This document shows, in pieces, positions 32,295 to 45,182 of a stretch of 64,000 nt of DNA. Position 1 is the stretch's first letter. Every line of letters begins with the position of its first letter. The notes under the pieces are model-generated. The model was not told the DNA's origin. It ran no database searches and was given only the letters and a program-made list of their open reading frames with translations. The position numbers and the translations under genes were made by a program. This DNA comes from Lumbricus rubellus (taxonomy: Eukaryota; Annelida; Clitellata; Crassiclitellata; Lumbricidae), in NCBI GenBank assembly GCA_945859605.1, contig OX243822.1:4859852-4923851 (forward strand), read 5' to 3'.

Positions 32295-32505
32295 CAGTGG
32301 CGCAACTAGGGGGGTGCTGGGGGGTGTTTGAGCACCCCCCAGGGCCAAAAGGTGACCCACGCAATTTTTCCAAATCCGATGAGTTTTTTGTTGAGGTGGG
32401 GTGGGGGGGGGGGTAGGGAGTTTTCAACACTCGGTGTTCGCTCCTTCGGCGTTTGCAATAAAATGTTTGAGCACCCCCCAGCAAAATGTTCTGGTTGCGC
32501 CCCTG
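32295..32505. mobile_element. hAT-type MITE
   Basis: Perfect 8-base target duplication GCCAGGTT (32287-32294, 32506-32513), ends CAGTGGCGCAAC / GTTGCGCCCCTG, 211 bases. Confidence 0.9.
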
Positions 32506-32763
32506 GCCAGGTTGATAATATATTATATTATATTATAAGCTCTTAGCTTTTTCCGGGCTTCCTGTTGCCGTTCTGTATCCACTGGTTTTTCTCATATTCA
32601 TTTTGTTTCTTTGGCAATAAATAATAATAATAATAAATAATAAATAATAATAATAATAATAATAATAATAATCTGCAATTGCTGTTGAAATGTTCCCAAT
32701 AATTAATCGAAGTGAGACTAGTGCCATGATCGAGGCAAACTAAATTGGTGCTTCGCAAGATTG

Positions 32764-32765
<2 letters not shown>

Positions 32766-32848
<83 letters not shown>
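32766..32848. repeat. (TA)n microsatellite
   Basis: About 41 uninterrupted TA units in the 5' intron of gene 2. Confidence 0.95.
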
Positions 32849-32853
<5 letters not shown>

Positions 32854-33074
32854 CATAGCTGAGGATCTTTAGTTATCATTGAAGTTGTTATTATTTTTAT
32901 TTTATTTTTATATTATGATTATTATTACTATTATTTTTTATATAATTATTATTATAAACATCACCATCATAATAATAATAATGAATTCTTGTGACTATAA
33001 TAGGGATGCAGTTTCGATTTAAACACGGACTTTGTTTTTCTAACACAGATTGGAATCCATCAAAATCATAAAGA

Positions 33075-36000
33075 ATGAGAACGATGAAGACAGTATTCAT
33101 TTATCTTCTCATCATCCTCATCCTTGCTGCTGAGACAGAAGCCGCTCCTCGTTTCCAAGGAAACAATAAACAGAAAAATCCCATCGTCATCGGTAAGTCC
33201 TGTAACGTAACTCGATATCAATTCCAATAAATTATTATATGTAAATCGGGTTTCACATTTCGCTCGTGAATGAGATGGTGCCCTTCGGTTGTCTTGCGAG
33301 TAGCGTTTTAGAAATTTGTGATTACGATTACGATTAATGACACCTGAAGTCTCCCCCTTGCTGAAATGTCCCCTGTATATACATGTACCTGTGCTCAGAC
33401 TCATATTTCGGTGTGACCTTCGGCACGATTCAAAGTTAATTAGTAATAGTAATGGCGACTTTGCCTTTTATTTCTTCTATTTTATTATGATGAATCCGAT
33501 TTGACCATGCAGGGTCTATGACAACAGAGTCCGTTACCCTGGACAGAAATTTGCTTGGCATATTACAGCACTTAATAAGCAATTTTTATCAAGCGAATTT
33601 CATCCTACTTATATGGCAATATTATTGTAAAACTTAAAAGTGATGTGTAACTTTGAGACATTCAATCGAGAGTTGAACGACATAATAAGCAAAATCCGCC
33701 GCGTTGTCATCGAATCAAACACTGCATTGTAGCATGTTTTAAGAAAAAATTCATCACTGCACTGGCGAGGGCAAAATCGTACAACAATTATTTGATTTAT
33801 AATTATGAACATAAATTTAATTTTAAAAACTTATACGAAAATAATAGTCACCTGTCTTGTCGTGCTTTCTTTTTTTTGTCCGGTGGCAAGGCGTGAGGGA
33901 CGCAGGGGTGCAAGCTGCTGCGGAGCGACCTTGGGCAAGTTGCTTACCCATAATTGTCTGTGGGGAAGGCAACGGGAAACCACCACACTCATCTCATCCC
34001 CAGAAGCGTAAAGTCAATGAACCTGCCTTCGGGCAGAGAACCATCATCATAATCATCAAGGCGTGAGGATTTTCTGCTGGCGCCGAATAGGCTATATCCG
34101 GCATGTGACAGTTAAGCGGTTAATAACTTTTAATTATGAATTTCACTTAGATTATTTGCAAGGGTTAAACAATTTACGGAAATAATACTCACCAGTCCTG
34201 TCTTCTCGTGCTTTCTGTTTAAGTTCCTGGGGTCGGCGCAAGTCAGTTGATGGCAAAACTCAACAAAACACGTTCGGAAAATTTCGGTTGTTATCTTCAA
34301 TCGGACTGGTATGACCTCTGGGTCGATGTCAAACAGTTAACCTTTGCCATCCACTGCATGGTCGAAAACGCAAAGTAGGTGGACTTCTCGGTCGAGGATT
34401 TTATCATCTGGGTGGGAATCTTTAAGGGGCGAAATAAGAATTATGATTTTTCGAGTGGGTGATTAGATTATTGATTATTGATTAGATTATTGATTATTGA
34501 TCCATCATCTCATCATCATCATCATCGTCGTCGTCGTCGTCATCATCGTCGTCGTCGTCGTTGTCGTCGTCGTCATCATCATCATCATCATGACGATGAC
34601 AATGACGATGACTATGACGACGGCGATGATGATTATGATCACGATGACAATGACGATGACGATGGTGATGATTACGATGTCAACGACGATGATGACAACG
34701 ACAATGCTTTTTTCGTTGTAGACTGAGTTATGACCCGGTGACGAGAAAGACGCGGAACACTGAAGGAGTCGAGATAAAGGCGCCTGGATTCGGTAACACT
34801 GATACCATTGAATGGCTGGACACGCTACACGTCCCGGGAAGTAAGCAATAAACAATTATTCTCATTTGTGACGGCGGGCCTCGAAACCCGTCGTTTGTCG
34901 CTGCCTATATATTGTGCTAGATGCCGAAATAGGCGAGAGGGGTCAAGAATGCAGTTTATTCTTCAGTTCAGCATATGACTGTGAATTCGCCATAATTTGC
35001 GAAATAGTGACCCAATTTTGATGCCGTTTGAGTTATCTGATTCGGAATATATGCCTCTAATGCCCAGAACAATTGCAGAATAATAACTTAATAGGTTCAG
35101 TAGATTTGGATTAGACGAATATTCAGTAACTTTTTGTTTGGTTTTCTCACTAAAAACTAATGAAAGAATCAAACGAGCATAACTTCAGTTAGAAATCGTT
35201 TAAAAAAGTTTCTTATTCTGAACTGATTCCTCCACTGCCTTTGACTGACATTTTTACCCGTTGAATACATTTTTTGGTTACAACCCTATGGTTTTAGTAT
35301 ATTTTCCTTTGGTGTAATATTCTCATTTACTGATTTCGTTAATAGTTTGACCTTGCCTTGTTTATTATGTCTATAATTCACGTAGTGTCATTACAGGTCT
35401 TTCTGTGTTGATCTGATATATAGTATTATTTCGGTACTACAGCTACAGTAATTATTTTTTAACCACCTGTTGTGGATCATAACTTTCGTGTCTGGCTACT
35501 GTCTTATTGTTGTCCGCTATATGCTAACATTTGTTACCACTAGTTGTGGTCATTGCCCATGGTCTGCAATCCCATGGCCTACTTTCATCTAAATTATGAA
35601 TTAGCTCTAGTTTGTTCTGCATCAACATTGTATGTATGTTTTATTATTATGCTCTCTGTTTTCACTGCTTATGTTCTGGATCTCTCGCTCTCTCTCTACA
35701 TTAACCCATCTACTTGATTTCGTTTTGCCTACATTGTCTAATAACAACATCACTCTTCTGACACCACCATCTTGATATAAACTCCAGTTTGTGGTTGCCC
35801 AGGTTTAGCGGGATCACTCCCTTTCTGGGTGACCCTTTCTTAGTGATCTTTTACCTATTAGATGTTAATCATTCGTTGGCTCCTTATTTCACTGCACATT
35901 CTAATTTTATATATGTTTTTTGCTGTTTTGATTTGATTTGTTGATCGCTACGAATAAATAAGATTTGATTTGATTTGATTTGAAGAAAAAAATATATTTT

Positions 36001-39000
36001 CATTCTGTTAAAAGCATTTTAGAGCTTTTTCTTTGTAGCATAATTATGACTAAATCAAAAGGTCAAAACCAACATATGACGGGTTTTGAGATCTGTGTCG
36101 CATTTGTTATCATTATCACTGTCGTCGTCGTCATCATCATCATCATGATTGTTTTAGTTTTTTTATACTGCTGTGATACTATTTCAATTTTATCAACATC
36201 ATCATCATCATTCATGGGATGAATTTTTAATAAAGTTCGACCTTAGCCTAATTATACCAAGCAAACGAAATGCTAAACATCAAAGACAATAATGTTTTTT
36301 CACGCTCATAAAAAAATAAAATTGTGGAAGAATTTGCAGCATTTACAATGGTCCTTGGTGTTTTAATATTTCAGCTGAATATTTTAACTCTTTGGTAGAG
36401 TTCCTCGTCAATAAGCACGATTACGTCAGAGGCGTTTCCGTACGTGGCGCCCCCTATGACTTCCGTCATGCACCGAGTACGTGTGAGAAGAACCATGATT
36501 GATGTTGGTCTGTCACAATGTTTGATGCTATAACATTATTATTTGTGGGGCGCAGTGGATAGTGGTGGCGTCGTTGCCTTGAAGCCGGAAGGTTCGAGGT
36601 TCGAATCCACCCTCAAACCCCCGCGTATAGGGACCTTGAGCAAGTCCTTCACTCGCAATTGCTCAGCGCTTCGGAGTGAAACTCCGATGCAGTGTCCGCT
36701 CTGCATTCGGGAGCGCCTCTGAGTAGTGATAGCTTGAAGGGGCGCTGTAACAAGTGCACCTACAAACATACAAACAAACTACTAGTTGATGGTAAACGTC
36801 AACCTCCACTTTCATCCACGCTTGGGACTGGCACCTCCAGAACATTGTGATTTTTCTTAATATTATTTTTTTAAAAATTTGCCCCGAGGTATTTAGGGAC
36901 TTAAATAAAAATATTACATTAAGAACAGAATAAAAACATCTGGAACGGAACCTGATGGAGTAAGGCTGAAGAACTTGATCGCAGTGGGACGCACAGCACA
37001 ACCAGAGCTAAAGATTTTTTGGATGTAGCCTACTGTGAGACGCGTTTAATAAATCCGTAAATAGAATAGAATAGAAAAATTAGAATAGAATAAAAATAGA
37101 ATACAATAGAAAGGAATGGAATGGAATAGCATGCAACAGAATAAAATGGAACATAATTAAAGAATATAATAGATTAAAATAGAATAAAATTTAACGGAAT
37201 GGAACGGAATGAAATAAAATGATATGAAATGAAGTGGAATGGACCAAAATAGAATAGAACAAAAAATTCGAATAGAATAGAGTGAACTCGAATGGAATAG
37301 AATAGAATAGAATGATGATTCTATCATCTTAGACGTTGAGTTTGAATAGCTGTAAAGAAGCTGCAACAAATCCAGAGAGAAGAAATAGCGCTTTATAATA
37401 TGTTCAATAAAACGGTTTTAGCGACATCTAGCGACGATGCTTTTTATTATTAATTTGCAGACGAGATGTCTGAATATTTCGCTGCTCTAAAGCGCCTTAT
37501 CGAAAAAACGTACGCGACTAATTCCAACACGCGGGTCATCCTGATGGGTCACAGCATGGGCAACCTCATCAGCCTCTTCTTTCTCAACCGTCAGTCGCAG
37601 GCGTGGAAGGACAAGTATATAAAGTCGTTTGTCTCGATCGCAGGACCTTATGGTGGATCGGTCATGTCTCTAAAGGTGATTGCGTCAGGTATATATACAC
37701 GGCTTATCTTTGAAAGAAAAGATCAGTCCTTACTCCTTACACACCTTTTTAAAGTTTATTTTTTAGACGTTTAAAATTGCAATAAATTTTTATGACATCA
37801 TTGAGCGTATCAATTTTTAGGAGTGTATGTAGATCAACACCTAACCTGGAAAGATCACATAAAAACTGTATCTAATAAAATCGCTAAAAATCTTGGAATA
37901 TTATCCCGTACCCCCCAGCTAGTGCCTCCTCAAATTCGTCTCACTTTGTATTACTCACTCATATACCCTTACCTCACATACTGTAACATAATATGGGCCT
38001 CTACCTATAAATCTAGTCTTCTGGATCTAATGAAGCTCCAAAAGCGAGCAATTAGATATATAGCAAACTTGCCCTATGGAACTCCGACTGAATCTAAATT
38101 CCACGAATACAGCCTTCTCAATGTTTACCAAATTAGACAGATGCAGATAGGTGAATTCATGTTTAAATATTTCCATAGCCTATAATAATTACCTCCTGTG
38201 TTTAAGAATTTTTTTATCCATACTACTGAGGTGCATTCATACCATACCAGACACGCTGATTCTTACCATTTGCCCCATGCCCACACAAACACTCGACGCT
38301 TCTCTGTTAAATACAGTGGAGTTCAATCATGGAATGTGATTCCTATTTCCACTAGACTGTTGCCTAGTCTTTGTCTTTTTAAGTTACGTTTGCGTTCCCT
38401 GATACTCAACGTTAACTGTTGAATTATCCCGGTACGTTGTGACTAATTTATCCTATCTCCCGCATTGAGTTAATTTGGTGGCGACCTAAATTAGATTATA
38501 AATCCCTACTACATGTACTTGTGTTTTTCTCGACCATCCAATGACCTCCGTGCCTAAACCTCATACAACAGGCTCTTTGATCATCGATTGTGTAACTGTG
38601 CTTTAGTTAAGGTGTTTGCTTTTTATTTTTCCATAGTTATTTTGACTCATAATCTATGTCAGAACCACTCTATGGCAACTCAATGGCCATCATCATCTTG
38701 ATCCTACCGCTCAGGGGACTCGCTTAGCGGGGTTGCAAGACCTTTTGGGTCCCCTGTGCAATCAAATTCTAACTTTTGGCATCATTAGTTAAGTATTGCT
38801 TTTTTATATTTGTTAACCCTGTTTTCTTTGATGCCTGATTCGATTTGTTCTTGTTTTCTTGATTATTTGGTTGCCAAATAAAATGATTTGATTTGATTTT
38901 GATTTGATTTGATCATGAGCTGCATCATGCCAAACAAATTTTTTCCGAGGGCAACGGCCTCTGTTGTCATAGGCCCTCGTCAAATCTGGTTACAATCTCG

Positions 39001-41574
39001 AATATATAATTAGTCCTATATATGATTTTTATTCTCTAAGGTGGATCAGCCAAGATTCTTAATCAACTTGCATCAGGTATACGATTATACGATTAAGACA
39101 AGACCCTTACACGTCTTAATACTATTCCCATATGTTGAAAGGGAACAGAAGCAGTAGGAAATCTGCAACATTACATACCTTTTAAAGCGTTTAATCTGCC
39201 TATAATTTCTTATAATTATAGAAAGAGATGCGAAACAGAATGTTATTTTGTGCTGTTTTCCCACGACATCCACCAACGACAATTTCCAACTTTAGACATC
39301 ATCCACCCTGTAACCGACTGTCTAACTCCTTAACTCACTTTCTGGATTTTGACTCCTGCCTATGTTGAGCAGTGCATGTGGGACGTGGCGGCATGAGCGG
39401 AAACCTAGGGGGACAGAGGGGACGCCCCCAAAAAAGGTGTTGGGGGACGGCCCATGCAATGGTCCCCTCTTATGTTTGAGCGTCAAGAAAACAAAGCTAC
39501 CCAAAGAAAATTTGGGGCGGTAAAAACTAGACGTTTTCTCGATTTTTTTTTCTTTGGCCAGATGACTAAAAAAAGCCATCAACTTTTTGGCGGCGAAAAT
39601 AGACAATTATTTTGTGCTTGGAAAAAGGTCGTCAGAAATTTTCGTCCGCAAAAAATCTGGCGTCTTTCCTTCGGCCACTCGTTCTTCGTCCCCCCCCCCC
39701 CCACATCTCAGCCCAGGTCTCCGCCCATGCGTGGCGGTCGACCTGTTGGCGGTCGGCAGTGGTGAAATTCGACTCCTGTAAGAACTTGGTGATCATGCGA
39801 CGAATTGGATCACCCTGCATTGTGGCGGTTTGAAATTAAACGTAGATTCTTAGGTACCTATGATAATTATTTAACGCCTAATAGACTAACAAGTAAGTGT
39901 CCTTCTAACGCATTGTAGGCGATGATCTTGGCTTTCCAATCATACGAGCCCTTGTCTTTCGAGAATTGCAAAGATCGATGACGAGTTTGATGTTCCTGAT
40001 GCCGTACGACAATTACTGGAGCGGAACAGAGATCTTGGTCTACGGTCCACACAGGAACTACACGGTGAACGACTACAAGCAGTTCTTCACAGATATTGAA
40101 TTTCCGACGGGATACCTCATTCGACAGGACACGGAAAATATCACGAAGGCACATGTAAGACTCAGATCGGATTCGAAAGCAGCAGCTAACGTTGGACGGA
40201 CGGACGGACGGACGGACGGACGGACGGACGGACGGACGGACGGACGGACGGACGGACGGACGGACGGACGGACGGACGGACGGACGGACGGACGGACGGA
40301 CGGACGGACGGACGGACGGACGGACGGACGGACGGACGGACGGACGGACGGACGGACGGACGGACGGACGGACGGACGGACGGACGGACGGACGGACGGA
40401 CGGACGGACGGACGGACGGACGGACGGACGGACGGACGGACGGACGGACGGACGGACTTCTTTTCCTCAGACTTGAATTAATCCCTCTCAATGGAGGGGT
40501 CAGCCACTCGGATCCTCCTCCTCTTCCACTTTCCTCTGTCTTTGGTGTCTTCATTTTTCAGTTCGAGTTGTTTCATGTCCTCCCGTATCGCATCCTCCCA
40601 TCTCTTCTTCTGTCGTCCCCGACTGCGTCGTCCATGATAGACATTCGCCTTCATGATTCTTTAAAGGCAGCTGTTTTCCTCTCTTCTCATCACATGACCG
40701 TACCATCGCAACCTGACGGACGGACGGATTGAGATTTTACGAGTGCCCGAGTGCCAGTGACAACAGAGGCCGTTGCCCTGAAAAATATTTTTGGCATTCC
40801 TGTTTCTTGAGAAATATATAAATACAAATACAATTGGTTAAAAAGGCGTCCATTTTTTGTTTTGTTTGTTTGTGCACTTGTCATAGCGCCTATTCGAAGC
40901 TAGCCGCTCAGAGGCGCTCCCGACGACAGCACGAACGATGGTGATGGCGATGGCGATGATGACGATGACGATGACGACGATGATGATGATGACCATGACC
41001 ATGACGATGACGATGACGACGACAACGACGACGACGATGACGACGATGATGATGATGATGATTCAACTATTTAAAGAGTTGTTGAAAGGTTGCTGTGATC
41101 TTCAGTTTTGTACATATGCATCCAATTGTACATTGCATGCAGCATCTTAAAACCCCTGGGGTCGAAGTCCACTGTCTTTACGGGACCAACGTCAGCACCA
41201 TCTCCTCCATGTCCTACGTTGGTAATACACTCCTCAACAACCTTTCAAAGACCAAAATCAGCACCCGGAAGCCAAGTCCCAAAGCGAACTGGAAGCCTAT
41301 GAATGTTAAGAGATACGCCTCCATTGCGCCATACGCGGACCCAACGCAGTATCGGGACTTGGATTACGAACCAAGCAAGTGGTACGACCACCCGCCGACA
41401 GTCATCTACGGTGACGGGGATGGTACCGTGAACTTAAGAAGCCTGGAAGGATGCCGGGGCTGGGCGAAAAACCAGAAACAACCAGTCAAAGTTCGGCAGT
41501 TTCCCGGTGATAACCACATGTCGGTATTGAGCAGTCAAGGAATGAAAGCATATCTAACGTCTATACTCAGCTAA
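33075..41574 (+). CDS. PLA2G15-like: Lysosomal phospholipase A2 (group XV) gene 2, seven coding exons
   Basis: Coding exons: 33075-33192 (or from the in-frame ATG at 33084, matching gene 1's start), 34224-34374, 34722-34840, 36375-36476, 37461-37688, 39919-40154 and 41153 minus 10, that is 41143-41574. The product is 461 residues from the first ATG. The catalytic set is Ser195 (GHSMGN), Asp411 (GDGDGT) and His443 (GDNHM). The signal peptide reads TVFIYLLIILILAAETEA. Exons 2-5 have the same lengths as in gene 1. Exon 6 is six bases longer: the position used as donor in genes 1 and 3 reads GCACAT here, and the next GT (40155) adds Ala-His in frame. Introns hold a LINE, hAT and SINE insertions and a (CGGA)n array. 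Looks functional. Confidence 0.92.
33491..33580 (-). repeat. Hairpin repeat, subfamily A
   Basis: Reverse copy in intron 1 of gene 2: CCAGGGT arm, loop, ACCCTGCATGG arm, then CAAATCGGATTC. Confidence 0.75.
33887..34068 (+). mobile_element. SINE with CORE-like centre and target duplication
   Basis: 12-base duplications CAAGGCGTGAGG (33887-33898, 34057-34068) flank a 158-base body with GCGACCTTGGGCAAGTTGCT and a short (ATC)n tail. Confidence 0.85.
34502..34712. repeat. (ATC)n switching to (GAY)n before exon 3, gene 2
   Basis: CAT/CGT triplets (to about 34590) switch to GAC/GAT triplets, giving near-complementary halves ending ten bases before the exon 3 acceptor. Confidence 0.9.
35200..35985 (+). 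mobile_element. LINE 3' end, 5'-truncated
   Basis: Ends in GAATAAATAAGATTTGATTTG repeats, like the LINE at 37816-38912, whose GCTTAGCGGGG and GGGTCCCC stretch is echoed by TTTAGCGGGATC and GGGTGACCC here. No coding part remains. The start is approximate. Confidence 0.6.
36544..36770 (+). mobile_element. tRNA-derived CORE-like SINE (gene 2, intron 4)
   Basis: GGGGCGCAGTGG head, GGTTCGAATCC B box, GGGACCTTGAGCAAGTCCTT centre, AACAAGTGCACC end. Confidence 0.88.
37055..37320. repeat. Pentanucleotide (AGAAT)n array, gene 2 intron 4
   Basis: Same position and unit as in gene 1 (24145) and gene 3 (50606). Confidence 0.8.
37816..38912 (+). pseudogene. LINE, 5'-truncated, with reverse transcriptase C-terminus
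   Basis: An open stretch of about 120 codons (37816-38185: GVYVDQHLTWKDHI, LYYSLIYPYLTYC, QKRAIRYIANLPY) is the C-terminal part of a jockey/CR1-type reverse transcriptase. A frameshifted continuation (HTRHADSYHLP, SWNVIP) runs to 38420, then a 3' UTR and a TTTGA-repeat tail to 38912. It lies within intron 5 of gene 2. Confidence 0.9.
38927..38998 (+). repeat. Hairpin repeat, subfamily B, perfect stem
   Basis: CGAGGGC and GCCCTCG enclose the 20-base conserved loop. Confidence 0.85.
39040..39076 (+). pseudogene. Copy of the end of exon 5, gene 2
   Basis: GGTGGATCAGCC ... CTTGCATCAG|GTATACG reads GGSAKILNQLASG, parallel to the real exon 5 ending at 37688, and keeps a GT donor but has no upstream part or acceptor of its own. 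The gene 1 counterpart is 25469-25511. Confidence 0.65.
39392..39729. mobile_element. hAT-type MITE
   Basis: Perfect 8-base target duplication CGTGGCGG (39384-39391, 39730-39737); ends CATGAGCGGAAACC / GGTCTCCGCCCATG; 338 bases. Confidence 0.9.
40194..40457. repeat. (CGGA)n microsatellite, about 66 units
   Basis: Uninterrupted tetranucleotide array of about 264 bases directly at the 3' end of a minus-strand LINE fragment. Three units also occur on the LINE's other side (40714-40728). Confidence 0.97.
40458..40713 (-). pseudogene. RTE-like LINE C-terminal fragment
   Basis: On the minus strand the frame reads LRWYGHVMRREENSC, GRQKKRWEDAIREDMK and RIRVADPSIERD, the conserved tail of RTE/BovB-type ORF2. 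One in-frame stop lies early. The 3' end runs into the (CGGA)n array. Confidence 0.85.
40745..40801 (-). repeat. Hairpin repeat, partial
   Basis: Reverse copy lacking one stem arm (GACAACAGAGGCCGTTGCCC). Confidence 0.6.
40873..41062. repeat. SINE fragment followed by (GAY)n array
   Basis: 40873-40934 is the 3' end of the CORE-like SINE family on the minus strand; 40935-41062 is a GAT/GAC triplet array upstream of exon 7 of gene 2. Confidence 0.75.
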
Positions 41575-42251
41575 CTTGAACTTTCAACTAGAAATGAAGT
41601 ATCGCTTTATATTGAACAATGAAAGATTGGGGTTAGGTGTTAATAATAATAAGCTTCAATTGTGATGGTTAACTGTAATTGCTAATTGCAAATTTTGTTA
41701 TTATTAATTTGTAATTGTCAATTATAAGTATTGCAATAATCTCGTGTTATTTTTAATTGCGTTTATTAATTGCAATTATTAATCACATGGAAAATTATTA
41801 TAGAAACAATCAGAGCTATATAAAATGGAACAAATAATAAAAATTCTGTAATATGCCAAACAAATTTCTGTCGAGGGCAACGGCCTCTGTTGTCATATAT
41901 GTCCTCGTCAAATCTGGATCCATCCATCACCAATTCACCCATATACAATAAATTCAAACACCTTTAAAATTGAGTCAAACGCAGCTATGTAAAGTGGAAT
42001 GTAATAATTTTATTCGATAGTTCGCAACTTTTAGCCGGATAGACCACAAAGTCAATGAAGAGATGCGTTTTTTGCTAGTTTTAACTGAACAAAAGTGCTT
42101 CTACAACTGCACAAATCCATTTTAGAACTGCACATTTTGTGTACAACTGCACGTCTAAAAAACCTGTTTTGGACTAATATCGATATTAGAGCATGCATGC
42201 ATGCGGATGTGGATTTTGTGGAAGAAACAAATGTTCATATAGACATAGACG
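41575..42251. other. Downstream flank of gene 2: AT-rich repeat, hairpin repeat, LINE piece
   Basis: 41640-41790 is the AATTGTAATTG-type repeat shared by all three genes. 41852-41930 is a subfamily B hairpin copy. 41960-42063 matches 58745-58835, where it leads into LINE coding sequence. No gene. Confidence 0.65.
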
Positions 42252-42466
42252 TGGGGCGCGGTGGTCTACTGGTGGCGTCATTGCCTTGGAGCCGGAAGGT
42301 CCGAGGTTCGAATCCACCTCCCCGCGTAAGGACCTTGGGCAAGTCCTTCACTTACAATTGCTCAGCGCTTTGGCGTGAAACTCCGATGCAGTGTCCGCTC
42401 TGCATCGGGAACGCCTCTGAGTAGAGCGCTCTTGAAGGGGCGCTATAACAAGTGCACATACATACA
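42252..42466 (+). mobile_element. tRNA-derived CORE-like SINE
   Basis: Complete copy: GGGGCGCGGTGG head, GAGGTTCGAATCC B box, GGACCTTGGGCAAGTCCTTC centre, AACAAGTGCACATA end. Confidence 0.9.
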
Positions 42467-42907
42467 TACTGTTTGATACTGCTAATGGTTTTGGGAGAAG
42501 AAATTCGCATCAAGTCTTCTTCGCAAACAAAATCAACAGTACTATAATTAGTTGGAATAATTTACGAATATAGCGAATAATTTACGATGGACTTCTAAAG
42601 TTGCCTACCCTGTTAACAGCAGACAGGAGTGGTTCCTGGGAGATACGCTAGAGCACGCTATGCTGGGGATACTTCACAGAAACGACCGATTTTTTATTTT
42701 TTGTTTATTTTTCCTGAACAAAAACAACAAACAAACAAACATGATACAATTATGGCAGTGAACAATAATTATTTTAACATAATTTGGTTAAGAAGGGGAG
42801 ACCCAGAAGGGATGGACAATCCCGCTAATAGAGTCTATAGCCACACATTATTCGTGTGAAATATTTTTTAAAATCCTGTTTAAAAAATAGGAGGATGCCT
42901 TCTTTAA

Positions 42908-42976
42908 CCCTTTGATGCCGAGAGTGTAGTAAAATGTATGGAAAAACCTATAGGCCTACCCTCCGGCATTAAAGGG
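42908..42976. mobile_element. 69-base piggyBac-type MITE
   Basis: TTAA at 42904-42907 and 42977-42980; inverted ends CCCTTTGATGCCG / CGGCATTAAAGGG. Confidence 0.8.
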
Positions 42977-43238
42977 TTAAAAACGAGAGTTGGGCTGACA
43001 ATTAAGAGGTACAGTGTAGTCCTAGTGAATTGACAGAGATCCAGAGGACACCGTGGTTGCTTTCCACGCTTATTCTTTCCACGCACAACTTAGCCATGCA
43101 AGAATCGTAATCTCCGAATTTCTAGAGCGCCACTAGAAAGCCAGTGGTGGTGCACTAGCTTATTCACGAGCGCTGCGTTGAGTAAAAAGGTCCGGAGATA
43201 TCAGCAACCCGCTATTCAATGTAAATAGCATGAAAAAG

Positions 43239-43521
43239 CAATATATTTTCAACCCCATTTGGGGGGGGGTGACCCCGTGGTTGGATTATAACGGATTTTT
43301 TATGTGTCATTCAGCAAACGATTCTGAGCAGGAAACCGTTTAAAAACCTATTGATGAAATTTTGAAAAGGTTGACGGTACATTTGAGCTAGGTTGCATGG
43401 ACTACAAGTTACCACCATGCGCGTTGTGAGTGACACGAGGCCACAGTTCATGGGCTTCATGAGCTTATCTGAAGAATTGCACCTTTGGTCAGGGCCTACT
43501 AACAACCCCCCCCCTTTAAGC
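43239..43521 (+). repeat. Interspersed repeat, second copy at 63.7 kb
   Basis: About 280 bases match 63722-64000 closely (ATATATTTTCAACCC through TTTAAGCTGG). The second copy runs off the window. Identity unknown; the G/C runs suggest a DNA-element end. Confidence 0.85.
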
Positions 43522-44813
43522 TGGAAACAATACCCCTAACAGAATTTTGGCCTTTATTGCAAGCACCGAAGGCGTGAAGCTGCGAGTGCCGAAGGCACGA
43601 AGCCCATAACGACTAAGCTCCCCCAGCGGAGTCTGGGCATTATAGCCAACGCATTTTTAGCTGTTAGGCCTAGTGTTGGCATCGACTAGTGCGCACGTTT
43701 TAGGCTCTTGTTCGCTAGCCGTTTATGAAAGATAAAGTCATGAAAATTTCACTTTTTGATTTGCTCGCTATAATCATTTTACCTTTTTAATTAAGGTCAT
43801 CTTCACAAAATTGCTCGTGAATTCAATGCTCAGAGACGTGGTTTAGGTTATCATAAAAATTAATGTCCACTCCCCAGTCCGCATTATTATTATTTTTTCA
43901 TTTATTTGCGCAGCATAATGGTGACTCTCTGAAAAAGGGCTTTGTTTGCTGGGTACGTCGCTGCACCTCAGGAAGTGGTTCTGTCACAGCAATCACACAT
44001 TTGCACGATTTCTATTTCACATATCTTATGTGATTTTCCGAAAAGGTAAGCTTATAATTATTTTTTAGACCTTCGGTTAAAGATTCTAAATGCTTAAGGC
44101 TTAGGTTTCCATTTGCAAAAATTCGATTTATTATCCGCTACCTCTGGACGTGAAATTGAACCACTGACTTTCAAACTGAACGAATGAAAAGAAAAATAAC
44201 AAAACTTCTGGTGCAGTCTATTAGTATCACATTACAAATAGGCTACATGCCTTAAAAATGAACGGATGAAAATAATAGTAAACAAAACAAGTCGTTGGTC
44301 TAGTGCTAAGCAGTTGCTGTTTGTTCAGAACAGTTCAAGTATAGTTTAAAAACAATAAAGATAAAATGCTTTGTTTGTGATTGTCCGATTGGATTAATGG
44401 AAACGTACGGTTCCATGTAAACAATCTATGCTTAAAGGCCTACAGGCCTATACATGTAGATTCCTATACGATGCGTGTATGCCTTCCGAATAAAAAGTAA
44501 TGAGCTATAACGACATAATAATCTAAAGTTGCAAAATAGCAAAGCATAGGCTTAATTATATAAAACAACAATGCATAAACGTAAAAATAGTAACGCTGAT
44601 ATTGATGATTCTGCTCTTAGTGTTGTTGTTGCTGTCAGTGGCGGATCCAGAACTGTTTTTAGGGAAGGGGGGGCCAAAATCTTGGAAAAAACTAAGAAAA
44701 AAATTTTTTTTAAAGTTTTTTTAGTCATCTGCCAAAATTTTCGGGGAAAACATACCATTTCATCCGCCAAAAAAGTTGATGACCTTTCTTTTAGTCATCT
44801 GCCAAAAATTTTC
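43522..44813. other. No gene; inverted repeat copy and hAT-like end
   Basis: 44190-44530 is the reverse copy of 30940-31310. CAGTGGCGGATCCAG at 44637 is a hAT-type left end with no matching right end, apparently cut by the triplet array that follows. Confidence 0.55.

Positions 44814-45182
<369 letters not shown>

Noticed and set aside
40186..40554. Frames of repeated RPSV or DGRT units
   Set aside because: Translation of the (CGGA)n array.
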